Made by a program: the position numbers and the translations under genes. DNA of 64,000 nt, taken from positions 248,001 to 312,000 of the forward strand of contig NZ_JAMQOT010000003.1 in assembly GCF_029502005.1 (NCBI RefSeq). Direction: 5' to 3'. Shown here one piece after another: positions 43,110-53,228 of this stretch. Each line of letters opens with the position of its first letter. Position 1 is the stretch's first letter. This DNA is from Natrinema salsiterrestre. Lineage in GTDB: Archaea > Halobacteriota > Halobacteria > Halobacteriales > Natrialbaceae. Below the pieces are notes generated by a model. The model had not been told where the DNA came from. It made no database searches and saw only the letters and a list, made by a program, of their open reading frames with translations.

Positions 43110-45410
43110 ATGGACGTCGACGCGGTCGGCCTCGCCGAATCGCTCCGCGAGGAAGCTAAGCGCGCGAACGAGCGACGGCTACTGGTACTCGCGGGCGATC
43201 GCGAGCGCGGGTACGACGCCCTCGAGTCGATCCTGGATTCGCTCTCGGTCCCGATCACCGCGACCACGCTCGTCGGTCCCGAGGATCGGCTTCGCTGCGA
43301 ACAGCTCCCGCAGGTCACCGCTAGCGACCTCCTCGGAACGACGCGGGAGGTGATCGCCGTCGATACGCACGACGAGCTCCAGCCGAACGCGCTCGGGAAA
43401 GTCACCGGGGCGGTCGACGGCGGCGGCCTCTTGATCCTCTTGGCGCCGCCGCTCGAGGACTGGCCGGACCGCCGGGGCGAGTTCGACGCGTCGCTCGCGA
43501 TTCCGCCGTTCGAGCTCGAGGACGTCACCGGCCGATTCAGAAAGCGCCTCGTCGAGACGCTCCGAGCACACCGCGGGATCGCGATCGTCGATCTCGATGA
43601 CGGTCGTCTCGAGGCGGACGGACTGACCGACCCGGCTCCCCGCCTTCCGGGGGGTGCGCCGACGCCACCGCCGGACCATCGATTTCCGACCGCCGCCTAC
43701 GAGGCGTGCCTGACGAGCGATCAGATCGAGGCCGTCGCTGCCTTCGAGTCGCTTTGCGAGGACGAGCGGGCGGTCGTCCTCGAGGCGGATCGCGGTCGCG
43801 GCAAGTCCAGCGCGGCGGGACTGGCCGCGGGGGCGTTCGCCCTCGCGGGCGAGCGCGTCCTCGTGACCGCTCCGGCGGCGCGGAACGCGACCGAACTGTT
43901 CGACCGGGCGGGGGAACTCTGCGAGTGTCTCGAGGGCGACGCTGTTACCGTCGGATCCCGCACGATAGAAACGGGTGCCGGCGGCTCGATCCGGTTCCGC
44001 GAGCCGTCCGACGCCGTCGATCACCTCGAGTCGGCGGACGTCGTTATCGTCGACGAAGCCGCCGCGCTTCCGGTCGCGACCCTCGAGTCGCTGCTCGCCG
44101 CCGACCGCGTCGCGTTCGCGACGACGATCCACGGCTACGAGGGGGCGGGGCGGGGGTTCTCGGTCCGCTTTCGGGACCGACTCGCTGAGAGCGACCACGA
44201 GGTGACAGACTGCACGCTCGTCGAGCCGATTCGGTACGCGGCGGGGGACCCGATCGAAGTGTGGGCGTTTCGCGCCCTGTTGCTCGACGCGCGGCCACCG
44301 GTCGACCCGCTCGTGGCGGACGCCGCGCCCGAGACCGTCGAGTACAGACGACTCGAGCCGGACGAACTCCTCGCGGATGACGGACTGCTCCGCGAGGCCT
44401 TCGGCCTGCTCGTGCTCGCACACTACCGGACCGAACCCAACGACCTCGCGCGCCTGCTCGACGCGCCGAACCTCGAGGCCCGCGCGCTCGTCCACGACGG
44501 CCACGTCGTCACCGTCGCCCTGCTCGCCCGGGAGGGGACCCTCTCCCGAGAAACCCGGGCGATGATGTACGAGGGCGGTCGCGTTCGCGGCAACATGCTG
44601 CCGGACGTGCTGACGAGCCAGTTGCGAGACGAAGCGGCGGGCGAGCCGGCCGGTCTCCGCGTCGTCCGCATCGCGACCCACCACGCGGTCCGGTCGCGGG
44701 GGCTCGGGTCGCGCCTGCTCGAGCGGATCGAACGGGAGTTCGCGGACGGCGGCGACGGTAGCGTCGTCAGTGAGAACGCCGACGAAACCCACGCGATCGA
44801 CTGGCTCGGCACCGGGTTCGGTGCGACGCCCGGCCTCCTCGAGTTCTGGCGCGAGAACGGCTACGGAACCGTCCACGTCTCGACGACGCGCAACGACGCC
44901 AGCGGCGAGTACTCCGCGCTCATGCTCGCGCCGATGACCGACGAGGGAACGGCGTTGCGCGACCGCCACGCCGACTGGTTCGTCCGCCGGTTCGCCGCGC
45001 TCAGTTCGGACGCGCTCGACGATCTCGAGCCCGACGTCGCCCGGGCGGCCCTCCGGAGCGTCGACGCCGACGCCGGACCGCCACTCGCGTTGACCGACCA
45101 CGAGTGGCGCGTCGTCGCGGGTGCCGCCTACGGGCCGGGACTGTTCGACGTCGATCCCGGGGCGTTTCGCCCGCTCGCCGTCCGGTATCTCGTCGACGAC
45201 CCCGCGACCGTCGACCTGACCGACCGCGAGGAGCGACTGCTCGTCACCCGCGTCCTCCAGGGACGCGACTGGGACGCCGTCGCCGACCGGCTCGCGTATC
45301 ACTCCACCGGCCAGTGCAAGCGAGCGCTCGGGGACGCTTTCCGCCCACTGGTCGAGTACTACGGAACGGACGCGGCGCTCGAGGTGCGAGATCGGTTCGC
45401 CGAACCGTGA
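43110..45410 (+). CDS. tmcA: tRNA(Met) cytidine acetyltransferase TmcA
   Basis: The 766-residue enzyme forms N4-acetylcytidine in RNA using acetyl-CoA and ATP. In archaea it can modify many RNAs, and ac4C helps thermophiles. An N-terminal DUF1726 region comes first. A RecD-like helicase domain has Walker A ADRGRGKSS (near 228-236) and VIVDEAAALP. A GNAT domain has VVRIATHHAVRSRGLGSRLLE (near 515-540). A C-terminal tRNA-binding region completes it. The start at 43110 matches the family. Confidence 0.94.
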   Translation: MDVDAVGLAESLREEAKRANERRLLVLAGDRERGYDALESILDSLSVPITATTLVGPEDRLRCEQLPQVTASDLLGTTREVIAVDTHDELQPNALGKVTGAVDGGGLLILLAPPLEDWPDRRGEFDASLAIPPFELEDVTGRFRKRLVETLRAHRGIAIVDLDDGRLEADGLTDPAPRLPGGAPTPPPDHRFPTAAYEACLTSDQIEAVAAFESLCEDERAVVLEADRGRGKSSAAGLAAGAFALAGERVLVTAPAARNATELFDRAGELCECLEGDAVTVGSRTIETGAGGSIRFREPSDAVDHLESADVVIVDEAAALPVATLESLLAADRVAFATTIHGYEGAGRGFSVRFRDRLAESDHEVTDCTLVEPIRYAAGDPIEVWAFRALLLDARPPVDPLVADAAPETVEYRRLEPDELLADDGLLREAFGLLVLAHYRTEPNDLARLLDAPNLEARALVHDGHVVTVALLAREGTLSRETRAMMYEGGRVRGNMLPDVLTSQLRDEAAGEPAGLRVVRIATHHAVRSRGLGSRLLERIEREFADGGDGSVVSENADETHAIDWLGTGFGATPGLLEFWRENGYGTVHVSTTRNDASGEYSALMLAPMTDEGTALRDRHADWFVRRFAALSSDALDDLEPDVARAALRSVDADAGPPLALTDHEWRVVAGAAYGPGLFDVDPGAFRPLAVRYLVDDPATVDLTDREERLLVTRVLQGRDWDAVADRLAYHSTGQCKRALGDAFRPLVEYYGTDAALEVRDRFAEP

Positions 45411-45458
45411 GCCCCGTCGCAATCGGTCGGCACGGATCGACCGCGTCCGAGGCTGAAC

Positions 45459-46199
45459 TCAGAACAGCCGCCGGAGCAGCCAGTTCGGCGCGTGATCCAG
45501 GAACGACGCCACGAGCCGCCAGCGCCGCGTGACGTAGGCGTGCGAGCGCTCCTTGTAGATCGCCCTCGCGATCTGGTCGGCCGCCGTCTCCGGCGAACAC
45601 TCCCAGAACCCGCCCAGGGAGAGATCGGTGTCGACGAACCCGGGTTCGATGGTCGTGATCGCGATGTCGCCGTTCTCGTTCGCCTCCCGGTTCCGCAGGC
45701 CCTCGAGATAGGTCGAGACGAACGCCTTCGAGGCGCTGTAGGCCTGCGTGCCGCCGGTCCCGACGTGGGCCGCGACCGAGGAGATCCCCACGAGGTGGCC
45801 GTCCGTCTCGCTCGCGTGATCGGGGTTGTGCTCGAAGTAGTCCATCGCGGCCGTCGCGATCGCGGTAAAGCCCCGGACGTTGACGTCGATCGTCCGTCGC
45901 TCCTCTTCCCACTCGAGGTCGTGATTGACGGAGGCGACGCCGGCGCTGATGATCACGACGTCGACCGAGGACATCGCGTTGGTCAGTTCGTAGAACCCCC
46001 GGCGGGCGTCCTCGGTCGCCGTGACGTCCATCGTCGCGACGTAGGCTTTGGTCGGCAGCTCCGAGCCGATCTGTCGCATCCGCTCCGTTCGACGGGCCGC
46101 CATCCCGATCTCGTAGCCGTCGTCGGCCAGCCGCCGGGCGAGGGCCTCGCCGATGCCCGACGATGCGCCGACGACGATCGCACCGCGTGATTCTGTCAT
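45459..46199 (-). CDS. Short-chain dehydrogenase/reductase
   Basis: The 246-residue classical SDR has GASSGIGEAL near 11-20 (cofactor), IISAG near 84-88 (NAG motif equivalent), and the catalytic Ser-x12-YSASK near 138-158. The C-terminus RRWRLVASFLDHAPNWLLRRLF is hydrophobic-basic, as in membrane-associated family members. The substrate is unknown. It is convergent with tmcA. Confidence 0.88.
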   Translation of the reverse strand: MTESRGAIVVGASSGIGEALARRLADDGYEIGMAARRTERMRQIGSELPTKAYVATMDVTATEDARRGFYELTNAMSSVDVVIISAGVASVNHDLEWEEERRTIDVNVRGFTAIATAAMDYFEHNPDHASETDGHLVGISSVAAHVGTGGTQAYSASKAFVSTYLEGLRNREANENGDIAITTIEPGFVDTDLSLGGFWECSPETAADQIARAIYKERSHAYVTRRWRLVASFLDHAPNWLLRRLF

Positions 46200-46277
46200 A
46201 CCCCACAGGTTCGGGACCTGTTACGTAACAGTATTGGAGACGGTACGCCTTTGCCGCGGTCCGTCGTCCCCACCGGT

Positions 46278-46763
46278 ATGGTCGATGTCGTTACCGTCGT
46301 CGCGATCGCGTTGCTCGCCGGCGCCATCGTGGGTGCCGCCGTCCCAATGGTCCCCAGCGGTCTCCTCTCGCTGGCCGGACTCGTCGTCTACTGGTGGGGA
46401 GCCGGCTTCGCCGAACTCGGTGCCCTGACGTTCGTCGTCCTCGCCCTCATCGCCGTCGTCACCGCGCTCGTCGAGTTCTTCGGCGGCTCGATCGCCGCCA
46501 GAGCCGGCGGCGCGTCCTGGCTGACCACCGCCGTCGCCGCCGTCGTCGGGATCGTCCTCATGATCGTCACCGGCCCGCTGGGACTACTCCTCGGCCTCTT
46601 CGGGACCGTTTTCGTCCTCGAGTTCGTCCGCAACGGCGAACTCGAGGGGAGCACGCGCTCGGCCGCCTACACCACCGTCGGCGTGCTCGCCTCGACGGCG
46701 GTCCAGGTCCTGCTGACGGCGTCGATCCTCTTCGGATTCCTCATCGCCGTCTTCCTGTTCTGA
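46278..46763 (+). CDS. DUF456 family membrane protein
   Basis: The 161-residue hydrophobic protein has four or five membrane segments. GAIVGAAVPMVPSGLLSL at 14-31 and ALVEFFGGSIAARAGGASW near 70-90 are typical of DUF456. Its function is unknown. The ATG at 46278 is preferred over the longer open frame. It starts 78 bases from the divergent SDR gene. Confidence 0.85.
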   Translation: MVDVVTVVAIALLAGAIVGAAVPMVPSGLLSLAGLVVYWWGAGFAELGALTFVVLALIAVVTALVEFFGGSIAARAGGASWLTTAVAAVVGIVLMIVTGPLGLLLGLFGTVFVLEFVRNGELEGSTRSAAYTTVGVLASTAVQVLLTASILFGFLIAVFLF

Positions 46764-46809
46764 GCGGCGGGGAAAACACTGAATCCCTGGCCGTCGTTTG
46801 CACGGACGA

Positions 46810-46974
46810 ATGACGTGTTCCGAGTCCGACTGCGAACGCCCCGCCGCGGTCGAGTTGCACGTCCCCTGGGACGGAAACCGGCTCGTCTGTGCGGCCCACG
46901 CTCGCGTCCTGGGCCGACAGGACGGCGTCGTCGCCGATCCGCTCCCTGAGCGGGCCGACGAGCTTCTCGAGTAG
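46810..46974 (+). CDS. 54-residue Cys-containing mini-protein
   Basis: A short open frame 46 bases after the DUF456 gene encodes 54 residues starting MTCSESDCERPAAVEL. It has two N-terminal Cys (Cys3, Cys8) and a Cys27-x2-His30 pair (LVCAAHARV), a possible zinc site. GC-rich third positions and the DUF456 neighbour on the same strand support coding. It resembles the small haloarchaeal CxxC/zinc-finger proteins in size and layout. The function is unknown. Confidence 0.65.
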   Translation: MTCSESDCERPAAVELHVPWDGNRLVCAAHARVLGRQDGVVADPLPERADELLE

Positions 46975-47165
46975 TCACGATCGGCGGCGTCCGTCGCGTG
47001 ACGCGCTCGAGTAGCGACTACTGACCGATCCGACTGCGGTGAATCGGGAGCAGCCCGACATTCACGCTCGATTGAAATACGGTATTCCGCGTCATTCGGC
47101 CTCAGAGGCCGATTTCTCGGACCGAAGGGTTATGAGTGGTTCGCACTCTCGTTCAGTCGATCCAT

Positions 47166-48059
47166 ATGTCGAACCATCGCCGAACGTTTCTCCGACGGAC
47201 TGCCCTCCTCGGCTCGGGACTGGCCGGAGCCGCGACGGGTACCGCTACGGCCGACTCCGGTGCGGCCGACCTCGATGCCACCGCCAGCGCGCGCATCGAG
47301 GGCACGGTGCGCCACTTCGGTGCGCCGGTCGCCGACGCGACGGTGAGGATCGACAGCGAAACGAGCACCGTGACGGACGAGACCGGGACGTACTCGGTCG
47401 TGGTCGAGAGCGGCGAGTACGTACTCGAGGTGACCGCACCCGGCTACGCCTCGCGATCGAGTTCGGTCCGCACCCGGGACGGCGAGACGGTCACGAGAGA
47501 CGTTCGCCTCGAGCGCAAGTGGGGGCCCGGTACGGGCGAGCTCGAGGTTTCCGCGACGCCGGCGGGCGGCGGCAAGACGATTCCCTGCGAGATCGACGTC
47601 TTCGGCGACGAGCGATACGGAGTCACTGCCTCACGCGGGTCGGTTCCCGACAACGAAACCTGGGGGAAGGGGTTCGAGGTGAGCGAGGGCTGGTGGGAAA
47701 TTCTCGTCACGAGCGCCGAGGGATACAGCGACGGCTATGGGCAGGTGCTGGTCGAGGACGGCGAAACGGCCTTCGGCTGGGTGCAACTCGCCGAGGGCGA
47801 CGACGGAATTCCGGAAACCGGGACAATCGCGGGGAGCGTGGTCGACGAGACAGGGACCGCCATCGACGACGCGACTGTCCGCACGAACGGCGTGCAGACG
47901 TCGACCGGCGGCGACGGTGCGTTCGAACGCGAGCTCGAGCACGGCCACCACCGCATCGCGGTCAGTGCAGCGGGGTACGAGCGGGTCGCGGGTGGTGTTC
48001 AGGTCAAATTCGGCCGGACGACGGAGCTGACCGTTGCGCTCCGGTCGGAGGATACGTAA
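47166..48059 (+). CDS. Tat-exported protein with two carboxypeptidase-regulatory-like domains
   Basis: The 297-residue protein has the twin-arginine signal NHRRTFLRRTALLG with a likely cleavage near AAT/ATADS. Two CarboxypepD_reg-like beta-sandwich modules are visible (about 54-120 with GTVRHFGAPVADATVRI, and 219-290 with GSVVDETGTAIDDATVRT), separated by a domain with WWEILVTSAEGY. It is a secreted or surface-bound protein; the ligand is unknown. The start at 47166 is set by the signal peptide. Confidence 0.8.
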   Translation: MSNHRRTFLRRTALLGSGLAGAATGTATADSGAADLDATASARIEGTVRHFGAPVADATVRIDSETSTVTDETGTYSVVVESGEYVLEVTAPGYASRSSSVRTRDGETVTRDVRLERKWGPGTGELEVSATPAGGGKTIPCEIDVFGDERYGVTASRGSVPDNETWGKGFEVSEGWWEILVTSAEGYSDGYGQVLVEDGETAFGWVQLAEGDDGIPETGTIAGSVVDETGTAIDDATVRTNGVQTSTGGDGAFERELEHGHHRIAVSAAGYERVAGGVQVKFGRTTELTVALRSEDT

Positions 48060-48107
48060 CGACAGCGCCGGAGCGGGCTCGCAATCGTCGACTGGGATCG
48101 CTCCGAC

Positions 48108-49853
48108 TCAGGGGTGTGTGTAGTACGCGACCGTCTCCTCGTCATCTTCGTCGGTCTCGTGCCGATCGATTCGCGCGAAGCCGACGCGTTCGAACTGGAC
48201 CATTTCGTCCGGCTCGAGGTCGGCGACGCCCGGCTCCGCGTGGCCCGTCACGTCGCCGTCCATCGTCCGCATTCGAACGGGGACCCGCCCGGTCGCGGGA
48301 ACCCAGTGGACGACGTCGACGCCGCCCTCGCGGACCGCGTCGATGTCGTCGGCCGTGTATCGGAGGACGCCGTCGTCGAATCGGAAACAGCCCAGTCCCT
48401 TCAGCCAGATCCGTTGGTCGTCTCCCTCGTCTCCGTCGTCGGGAATGTCTCCGAGCTCGAGCATGACGGAGTCGCCGACCGGAATCTCGCGGACGCCGCG
48501 CTCCTCGTGGTTCGGGTGGAGCGGCGGATTCGCTTCGGCGGGCGGATCTCCGGCGAGGGGAATCTGGTTCCCGTCCCGAACGAAGAAGCGGCGGTCGGTC
48601 TCCTCGTCGATCAGGTCGCGGTTGTTCGCGTAGATCGAACTCATCGCGAGGTCGACGTCGGTCGTCGAGGTGCCGAGCCCGGTCATCGCCTCGACGATCG
48701 CTTCGCCCCGGATGCCGCGTCGGCGCAGGCTCTTGAGCGTCGGCGCTCGCGGGTCGTCCCAGCCGTCGAGCTCGCCCTCCTCGATCAGCTCGGCGATGGT
48801 CGACGTGCTCATCTTGACGTCGTAGTCGTCGAGCTGGACGTGGCCCCAGTGGATGACCTCGGGGTACTCCCAGCCGAAGTAGTCGTAGACGAACTGCTGG
48901 CGCTTCGCGGAGTCTTGCAGGTCGATCCCGCGGATGATGTGGGTGACCTCGAGCAGGTGGTCGTCGACGCCCGACTGGAAGTCCAGCATCGGCCAGCACC
49001 GGTACTCGCTCGCCGCCTCGCGGGGATGGGGCGTATCGATCATCCGGAAGGCGACCCAGTCGCGCAGCGCTGGGTTCTTGTGCTCGATGTCGGTCTTGAC
49101 CCGCAGGACCAGCTCGCCGCTGCTGTACTCGCCCTCGAGCATGGCGTCGAACTCCTCGAGGACGGTGTCCGCGTCCTTGTCGCGGTGGGGACACGGCTCG
49201 GCCGAATTCTTCAGTTCCGAGAACTCCTCGCCCGAACACGAGCAGGTGTAGGCCCCGCCCATCTCGATCAGTTCGCGGGCGTGATCGTAGTAGGTCTCGA
49301 GCCGGTCGCTCGCCCTGTAGGTCGCGTCCGGCTCGAAGCCCAGATAGTCGAGATCCTCGAGGATCGCGTCGTACGCGTCGAGATCCGGCCGCTTGGTTTC
49401 GGGGTCGGTGTCGTCGAAGCGCACGCAGAACCAGCCGTCGTAGCGCTCGCGGTAGGTACCGATGACGGCGGGCATTCGGGCGTGACCGACGTGCCAGGGG
49501 CCGTTCGGGTTCGGCGCACACCGCATCCGGATCTCGTCGTACTCCTCGGCGTTCGGCAGCGCCGGCAGCTCGTGTTCGTCTTCCTCCTCCTCGGCCTCGA
49601 TCTCGGCGAGTTCCTCGGGCGCGAGTTCCTCGAGGCGGGCGCGTTTCTCCTCGTACGCGAGGTCGTTGACCCGACTCACGACGCCGCCGACGACGCCGGG
49701 GACGGCGTCGGAGTGCTCGCGAAAGTCCGGGTTGTCGCCCATCAGCGGCCCCATGACGGCACCGACCGCGGCGTCGCTCTCGTGTTTGACGGCGTTCAAC
49801 AGCGCGTGCTTTTCGGCCTCGCGCTCGACGCGCTCGCGTAACTCGTCGTCCAT
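48108..49853 (-). CDS. gltX: Glutamyl-tRNA synthetase, archaeal type
   Basis: The 581-residue class I synthetase has the HIGH motif as HVGH in PNGPWHVGHARMP near 115-127 and the KMSKS motif as VKMSTST in the second half. A beta-barrel anticodon-binding C-terminus of the eukaryotic GlnRS-like type follows. It charges tRNA-Glu, and in archaea tRNA-Gln is made by later amidation. A charged N-terminal helix region (1-95) is archaeal. It sits downstream of RNase J and idsA with one lipoprotein gene between. Confidence 0.95.
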   Translation of the reverse strand: MDDELRERVEREAEKHALLNAVKHESDAAVGAVMGPLMGDNPDFREHSDAVPGVVGGVVSRVNDLAYEEKRARLEELAPEELAEIEAEEEEDEHELPALPNAEEYDEIRMRCAPNPNGPWHVGHARMPAVIGTYRERYDGWFCVRFDDTDPETKRPDLDAYDAILEDLDYLGFEPDATYRASDRLETYYDHARELIEMGGAYTCSCSGEEFSELKNSAEPCPHRDKDADTVLEEFDAMLEGEYSSGELVLRVKTDIEHKNPALRDWVAFRMIDTPHPREAASEYRCWPMLDFQSGVDDHLLEVTHIIRGIDLQDSAKRQQFVYDYFGWEYPEVIHWGHVQLDDYDVKMSTSTIAELIEEGELDGWDDPRAPTLKSLRRRGIRGEAIVEAMTGLGTSTTDVDLAMSSIYANNRDLIDEETDRRFFVRDGNQIPLAGDPPAEANPPLHPNHEERGVREIPVGDSVMLELGDIPDDGDEGDDQRIWLKGLGCFRFDDGVLRYTADDIDAVREGGVDVVHWVPATGRVPVRMRTMDGDVTGHAEPGVADLEPDEMVQFERVGFARIDRHETDEDDEETVAYYTHP

Positions 49854-49952
49854 TACTCGCCGCTATTCGCGCCCGGCCAAAAACCCTCGCGATTCGCTCT
49901 CTTCCCGGTGCCACGTCGCCGGTCGCGGCCCCTCACGCGATCGCCGTCGCTT

Positions 49953-50666
49953 TCACTCCTCGAGGTCTTCCGCGTACACTCGCGTGTTGAGGACGTTGCT
50001 AATGAGAACGACCGCGGCCATATCCGCGGACCCGCCATCGCCGTCGGTCTCGTCGGTGCTGTTTCCACCCTCCGTCTCGGTGGTGCTGTTCTCACTGTCC
50101 GTCTCGTTGCCACCGTCCGATCCGTCGCCGTCAGTCTCGTTTCCGGCGCTCGAGTCGCCGTCCCCGTCGCTACTGGTTCCGTCGTCGCTCTCTCCCTCAC
50201 TATCCTCGACAGCCGCATTATATCGCTCACACCACTCCGTTTTGACGCCCCAGCCGTGTGCCTGCTCCTCGAACGGGTTCGTGATCTCCGCAAAGAGGGT
50301 GCCGACTCCGGCGTCGTGTTTCACGAGATTCTCGTTGTAGACCGTCGTAATAATCTCGATCTCTTCTTTCGACTCAGCCTCCGTTTCGGCGTCAGAGACG
50401 TACTTCAGGACCATATCCGACCCGTCCCACCGGAGCGATTCGACCGGAATGTCGTTTCGCTCGACGAGCGTGTAAAACTCTCCCGGCGTTCCGGCTCGCG
50501 GCTCGCTCGGCTCCTCGGGTTCGATCTCGTTCTCGTCCGATTCGGACGTCCCGAGTATCGACCCGGCACAGCCGGCAGTCACGGCCGTTCCGGCGGTCCC
50601 GGCCGCGCAGAGAAATCGTCGCCTGGAGGAGATGCCGGCAGATCCGTTGGGACTATCGTCAGTCAT
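49953..50666 (-). CDS. Tat lipoprotein with acidic sequon-rich linker
   Basis: The 237-residue protein has a twin-arginine signal (SRRRFLCAAG) and a lipobox VTAGC near residue 32-33. A conserved-looking domain occupies 58-155 (GEFYTLVERNDIPVESLRW). Then comes a linker of about 55 residues rich in D/S/G/N with NETD, NSTT and NSTD sequons, and a conserved tail (DMAAVVLISNVLNTRVYAEDL). I do not recognise a family. It lies inside the isoprenoid/RNase J cluster. Confidence 0.75.
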   Translation of the reverse strand: MTDDSPNGSAGISSRRRFLCAAGTAGTAVTAGCAGSILGTSESDENEIEPEEPSEPRAGTPGEFYTLVERNDIPVESLRWDGSDMVLKYVSDAETEAESKEEIEIITTVYNENLVKHDAGVGTLFAEITNPFEEQAHGWGVKTEWCERYNAAVEDSEGESDDGTSSDGDGDSSAGNETDGDGSDGGNETDSENSTTETEGGNSTDETDGDGGSADMAAVVLISNVLNTRVYAEDLEE

Positions 50667-50821
50667 ACTCCTCGATCAGTTAGGCAGTCGCAAAAAGACC
50701 CGGACGATATCGAACGGTGAGTTCGGCCGCACCGACCGGACGAAACCGCCTTCTCGAGCGGGACTGATCCGGAAAACGGGCCATCGAGGATCGGGCGACG
50801 ACTCGACGCGTCGGAACCCGC

Positions 50822-51874
50822 TCAGTACCCGCGTTCGATCAGGTAGTTCGCGATCTCGCAGAGCAGTTCGCGCGCCTCGTTGTCCGGCAGCACCTCGAGG
50901 CGGTTCTTCCCCTGCTCGACCAGGTCGCGGGCGGTCTCGTTGGCGTAGGAGATCGATCCGGCCGCCTCGAGTGCCGCGACGGCGTCGTCGATCTCGGCCT
51001 CGGTGACCGCGTCGACGTCGTCGGTGTCGACCAGGTTGTCGACGTCGACGCCCTCGTTGCGGGCGTGGACGGTAATCAGCGTCTGTTTGTTCTCGACGAG
51101 GTCGCTTCCCCGCTGCTTGCCGAGTTGCTCGCTGGGCACCGTCAGATCGAGGACGTCGTCCTGAATCTGGAAGGCGCGGCCGATGTCGAGGCCGTAGCCG
51201 TAGAGCGCGTCGATCGTCTCGTCGTCGGCCCCCAGCAAGATCGCGGGAATAGCCGCCGAGGCGGCGTAGAGGACGGCCGTCTTCTGTTCGACCATCTCGA
51301 GGTACTCCTCGGGCGAGACGTCGGTTCGCTGTTCGAAGGTGACGTCCAGGGACTGCCCCTCGCAGATCTTCGTGCAGGTCGTCGCGAGCACGCGAAGCGC
51401 GTCGACGATCCGGTCCGCTTCCGCGCCCGTATCGAGCATGATCTCGAAGGCCTTCGAGTAGAGCGTGTCGCCGGCGAGAATTGCCGTCTCGAGGTCGTAC
51501 TCCTCGTGGACGGCGGGAACCCCGCGACGGAGGTCGTCGTCGTCCATGATGTCGTCGTGAATTAGGGTGAACGACTGGATGACCTCGACGCTGACGGCGG
51601 CGGCCATCACGTCGACCGGGCCGCTGTCGTCGAGCGCGTCGAGCGACCGATACGCCGCCGAGAGCGGCTCGGTGTCGGTTAATGCCTCTGCGGTCGTCAG
51701 GAGAACCGCCGGCCGTAGCCGCTTGCCGCCCGCGTCCAGCAGGTATCGGGACGCCTCGTAGAGCCGTTCGGGTCGCTGGATCGGCAGCTCTTCGGGAATC
51801 GCCTCGTTGACCTGCTCGCGGCGCTGCCGGATCGCCTCGAGTACCGCCTCTTCGCGTGCCTCGGGACTCGTCAT
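50822..51874 (-). CDS. idsA: Isoprenyl diphosphate synthase (GGPP/FPP synthase)
   Basis: The 350-residue all-helical enzyme has GGKRLRP near 49-55, the first Asp-rich motif DDIMDDDD at 107-114, and the second, IQDDVLD, near 226-232. It condenses isopentenyl diphosphate with allylic primers to make geranylgeranyl or farnesyl diphosphate for archaeal ether lipids. Its ATG begins one base after the RNase J stop codon, so the two are cotranscribed. Chain length is not decidable here. Confidence 0.94.
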   Translation of the reverse strand: MTSPEAREEAVLEAIRQRREQVNEAIPEELPIQRPERLYEASRYLLDAGGKRLRPAVLLTTAEALTDTEPLSAAYRSLDALDDSGPVDVMAAAVSVEVIQSFTLIHDDIMDDDDLRRGVPAVHEEYDLETAILAGDTLYSKAFEIMLDTGAEADRIVDALRVLATTCTKICEGQSLDVTFEQRTDVSPEEYLEMVEQKTAVLYAASAAIPAILLGADDETIDALYGYGLDIGRAFQIQDDVLDLTVPSEQLGKQRGSDLVENKQTLITVHARNEGVDVDNLVDTDDVDAVTEAEIDDAVAALEAAGSISYANETARDLVEQGKNRLEVLPDNEARELLCEIANYLIERGY

Positions 51875-51875
51875 A

Positions 51876-53228
51876 TCAGTCGACCAGTTGGATGAGATTC
51901 CCGTTGCGGGTGACGTGGAGATCTCGCCCCATCTTGTACCCCTCGCTCTCACAGAGGTTGACGTAGCTCGAGAAGCCTTTCATGTCCTGATGAGCGGGAA
52001 TGATGTTCCGGGGTTGGAGCGCGTCGAGCATCTCGTAGTGGCCCTCCTGATTGAGGTGGCCCGAGACGTGGATATCGTCGTAGACCCGCGCGCCCTGCAT
52101 GCCCAGAAGTTTCTCGGCCTGATAGCGCTGGCCCTCGTTGGTCGGCTCGGGAATCACGCGGGCGGAGAAGACGACCTTATCGCCGTCGTCCAGTTCGTAG
52201 GGCGTCTCGCCGCGAGCCATTCGGGTGAGCATCGCGCGGGGCTCGCCCTGATGACCGGTGACGATCGGCAGGTAGTCTTCCTTGCCCTCGTTCATGATCC
52301 GTTTGAACGTGCGGTCGACGGACTTGCGGTGACCGAACATTCCCAGATCGGAGGGGAAGTCGACGAAGTCGAGTCGTTCCGCCGTGCCGGAGTACTTCTC
52401 CATCGAGCGGCCGAGCAGGACGGGCTGGCGGCCGATGTCGTCGGCGAACTCGACGAGCGATTTGACGCGGGCGATGTGGCTGGAGAAGGTGGTCGCGACG
52501 ATGCCGCCGTCGTAGTCCTCCATGCTGTAGAGGACGTCCCGGAGGTGTTCGCGGGCGACGCTCTCCGAGGGCGTTCGCCCCTTCTTGTTCGCGTTGGTAC
52601 AGTCCTCGATGTAACAGAGGACGCCCTCGCCCTCGCGACCGATCTCGCGGAAGCGCTCCATGTCGATCGGGTCGCCGATGACGGGCGTGTGATCCATCCG
52701 CTTGTCGAGCCCGTAGACGACCGCTCCCTCGGGGGTGTGAAGCACGGGATTGATCGCGTCGATGATCGAGTGCGTGACGTTGACGAACTCGAGTTCGATC
52801 TGGCCGGAGTCGCCGATCGACATCGTCTCGCCGGCCTCCATCTTGACGAGGTCGTTCTCGACGCCGAACTTCTGTTCGCTCTCGATCTGCTGTTTCGTCA
52901 GCTCGATCGTAAACGGCGTCGCGACGACGGGCGCGTCGTATCGGTGTGCCAGCTTGGAAATGGCACCGATGTGGTCGAGGTGGCCGTGGGTCGGCACGAT
53001 CGCTTTGACGTCGCCCTCGAGGTCGCTCATGATCCGATCGTCCGGGATAGCGCCCATATCGATCAGATCGAGGCTGTGCATCCGCTCGGTTTCGACGTTG
53101 TCGTGGATCAGGACCTGCGAGAGGTTCAGACCCATGTCGAAGATGACGACGTCGTCGCCGGCTCGGACGGCAGTCATCTGCCGTCCGACTTCTTCGTAGC
53201 CGCCAATGGTTGCGATTTCGATTTCCAT
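51876..53228 (-). CDS. rnj: Ribonuclease J (archaeal aRNase J)
   Basis: The 450-residue beta-CASP metallo-beta-lactamase has [11 protein letters not shown] near 79-88 as the zinc motif, [13 protein letters not shown] in the CASP domain, and SGHLNQEGH near the C-terminus. It is a 5'-3' exoribonuclease in euryarchaea. It begins a conserved block with idsA downstream. The ATG is at 53228, and a TATA-like box near 53436-53444 implies a leader of about 185 bases with a hairpin. Confidence 0.94.
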   Translation of the reverse strand: MEIEIATIGGYEEVGRQMTAVRAGDDVVIFDMGLNLSQVLIHDNVETERMHSLDLIDMGAIPDDRIMSDLEGDVKAIVPTHGHLDHIGAISKLAHRYDAPVVATPFTIELTKQQIESEQKFGVENDLVKMEAGETMSIGDSGQIELEFVNVTHSIIDAINPVLHTPEGAVVYGLDKRMDHTPVIGDPIDMERFREIGREGEGVLCYIEDCTNANKKGRTPSESVAREHLRDVLYSMEDYDGGIVATTFSSHIARVKSLVEFADDIGRQPVLLGRSMEKYSGTAERLDFVDFPSDLGMFGHRKSVDRTFKRIMNEGKEDYLPIVTGHQGEPRAMLTRMARGETPYELDDGDKVVFSARVIPEPTNEGQRYQAEKLLGMQGARVYDDIHVSGHLNQEGHYEMLDALQPRNIIPAHQDMKGFSSYVNLCESEGYKMGRDLHVTRNGNLIQLVD

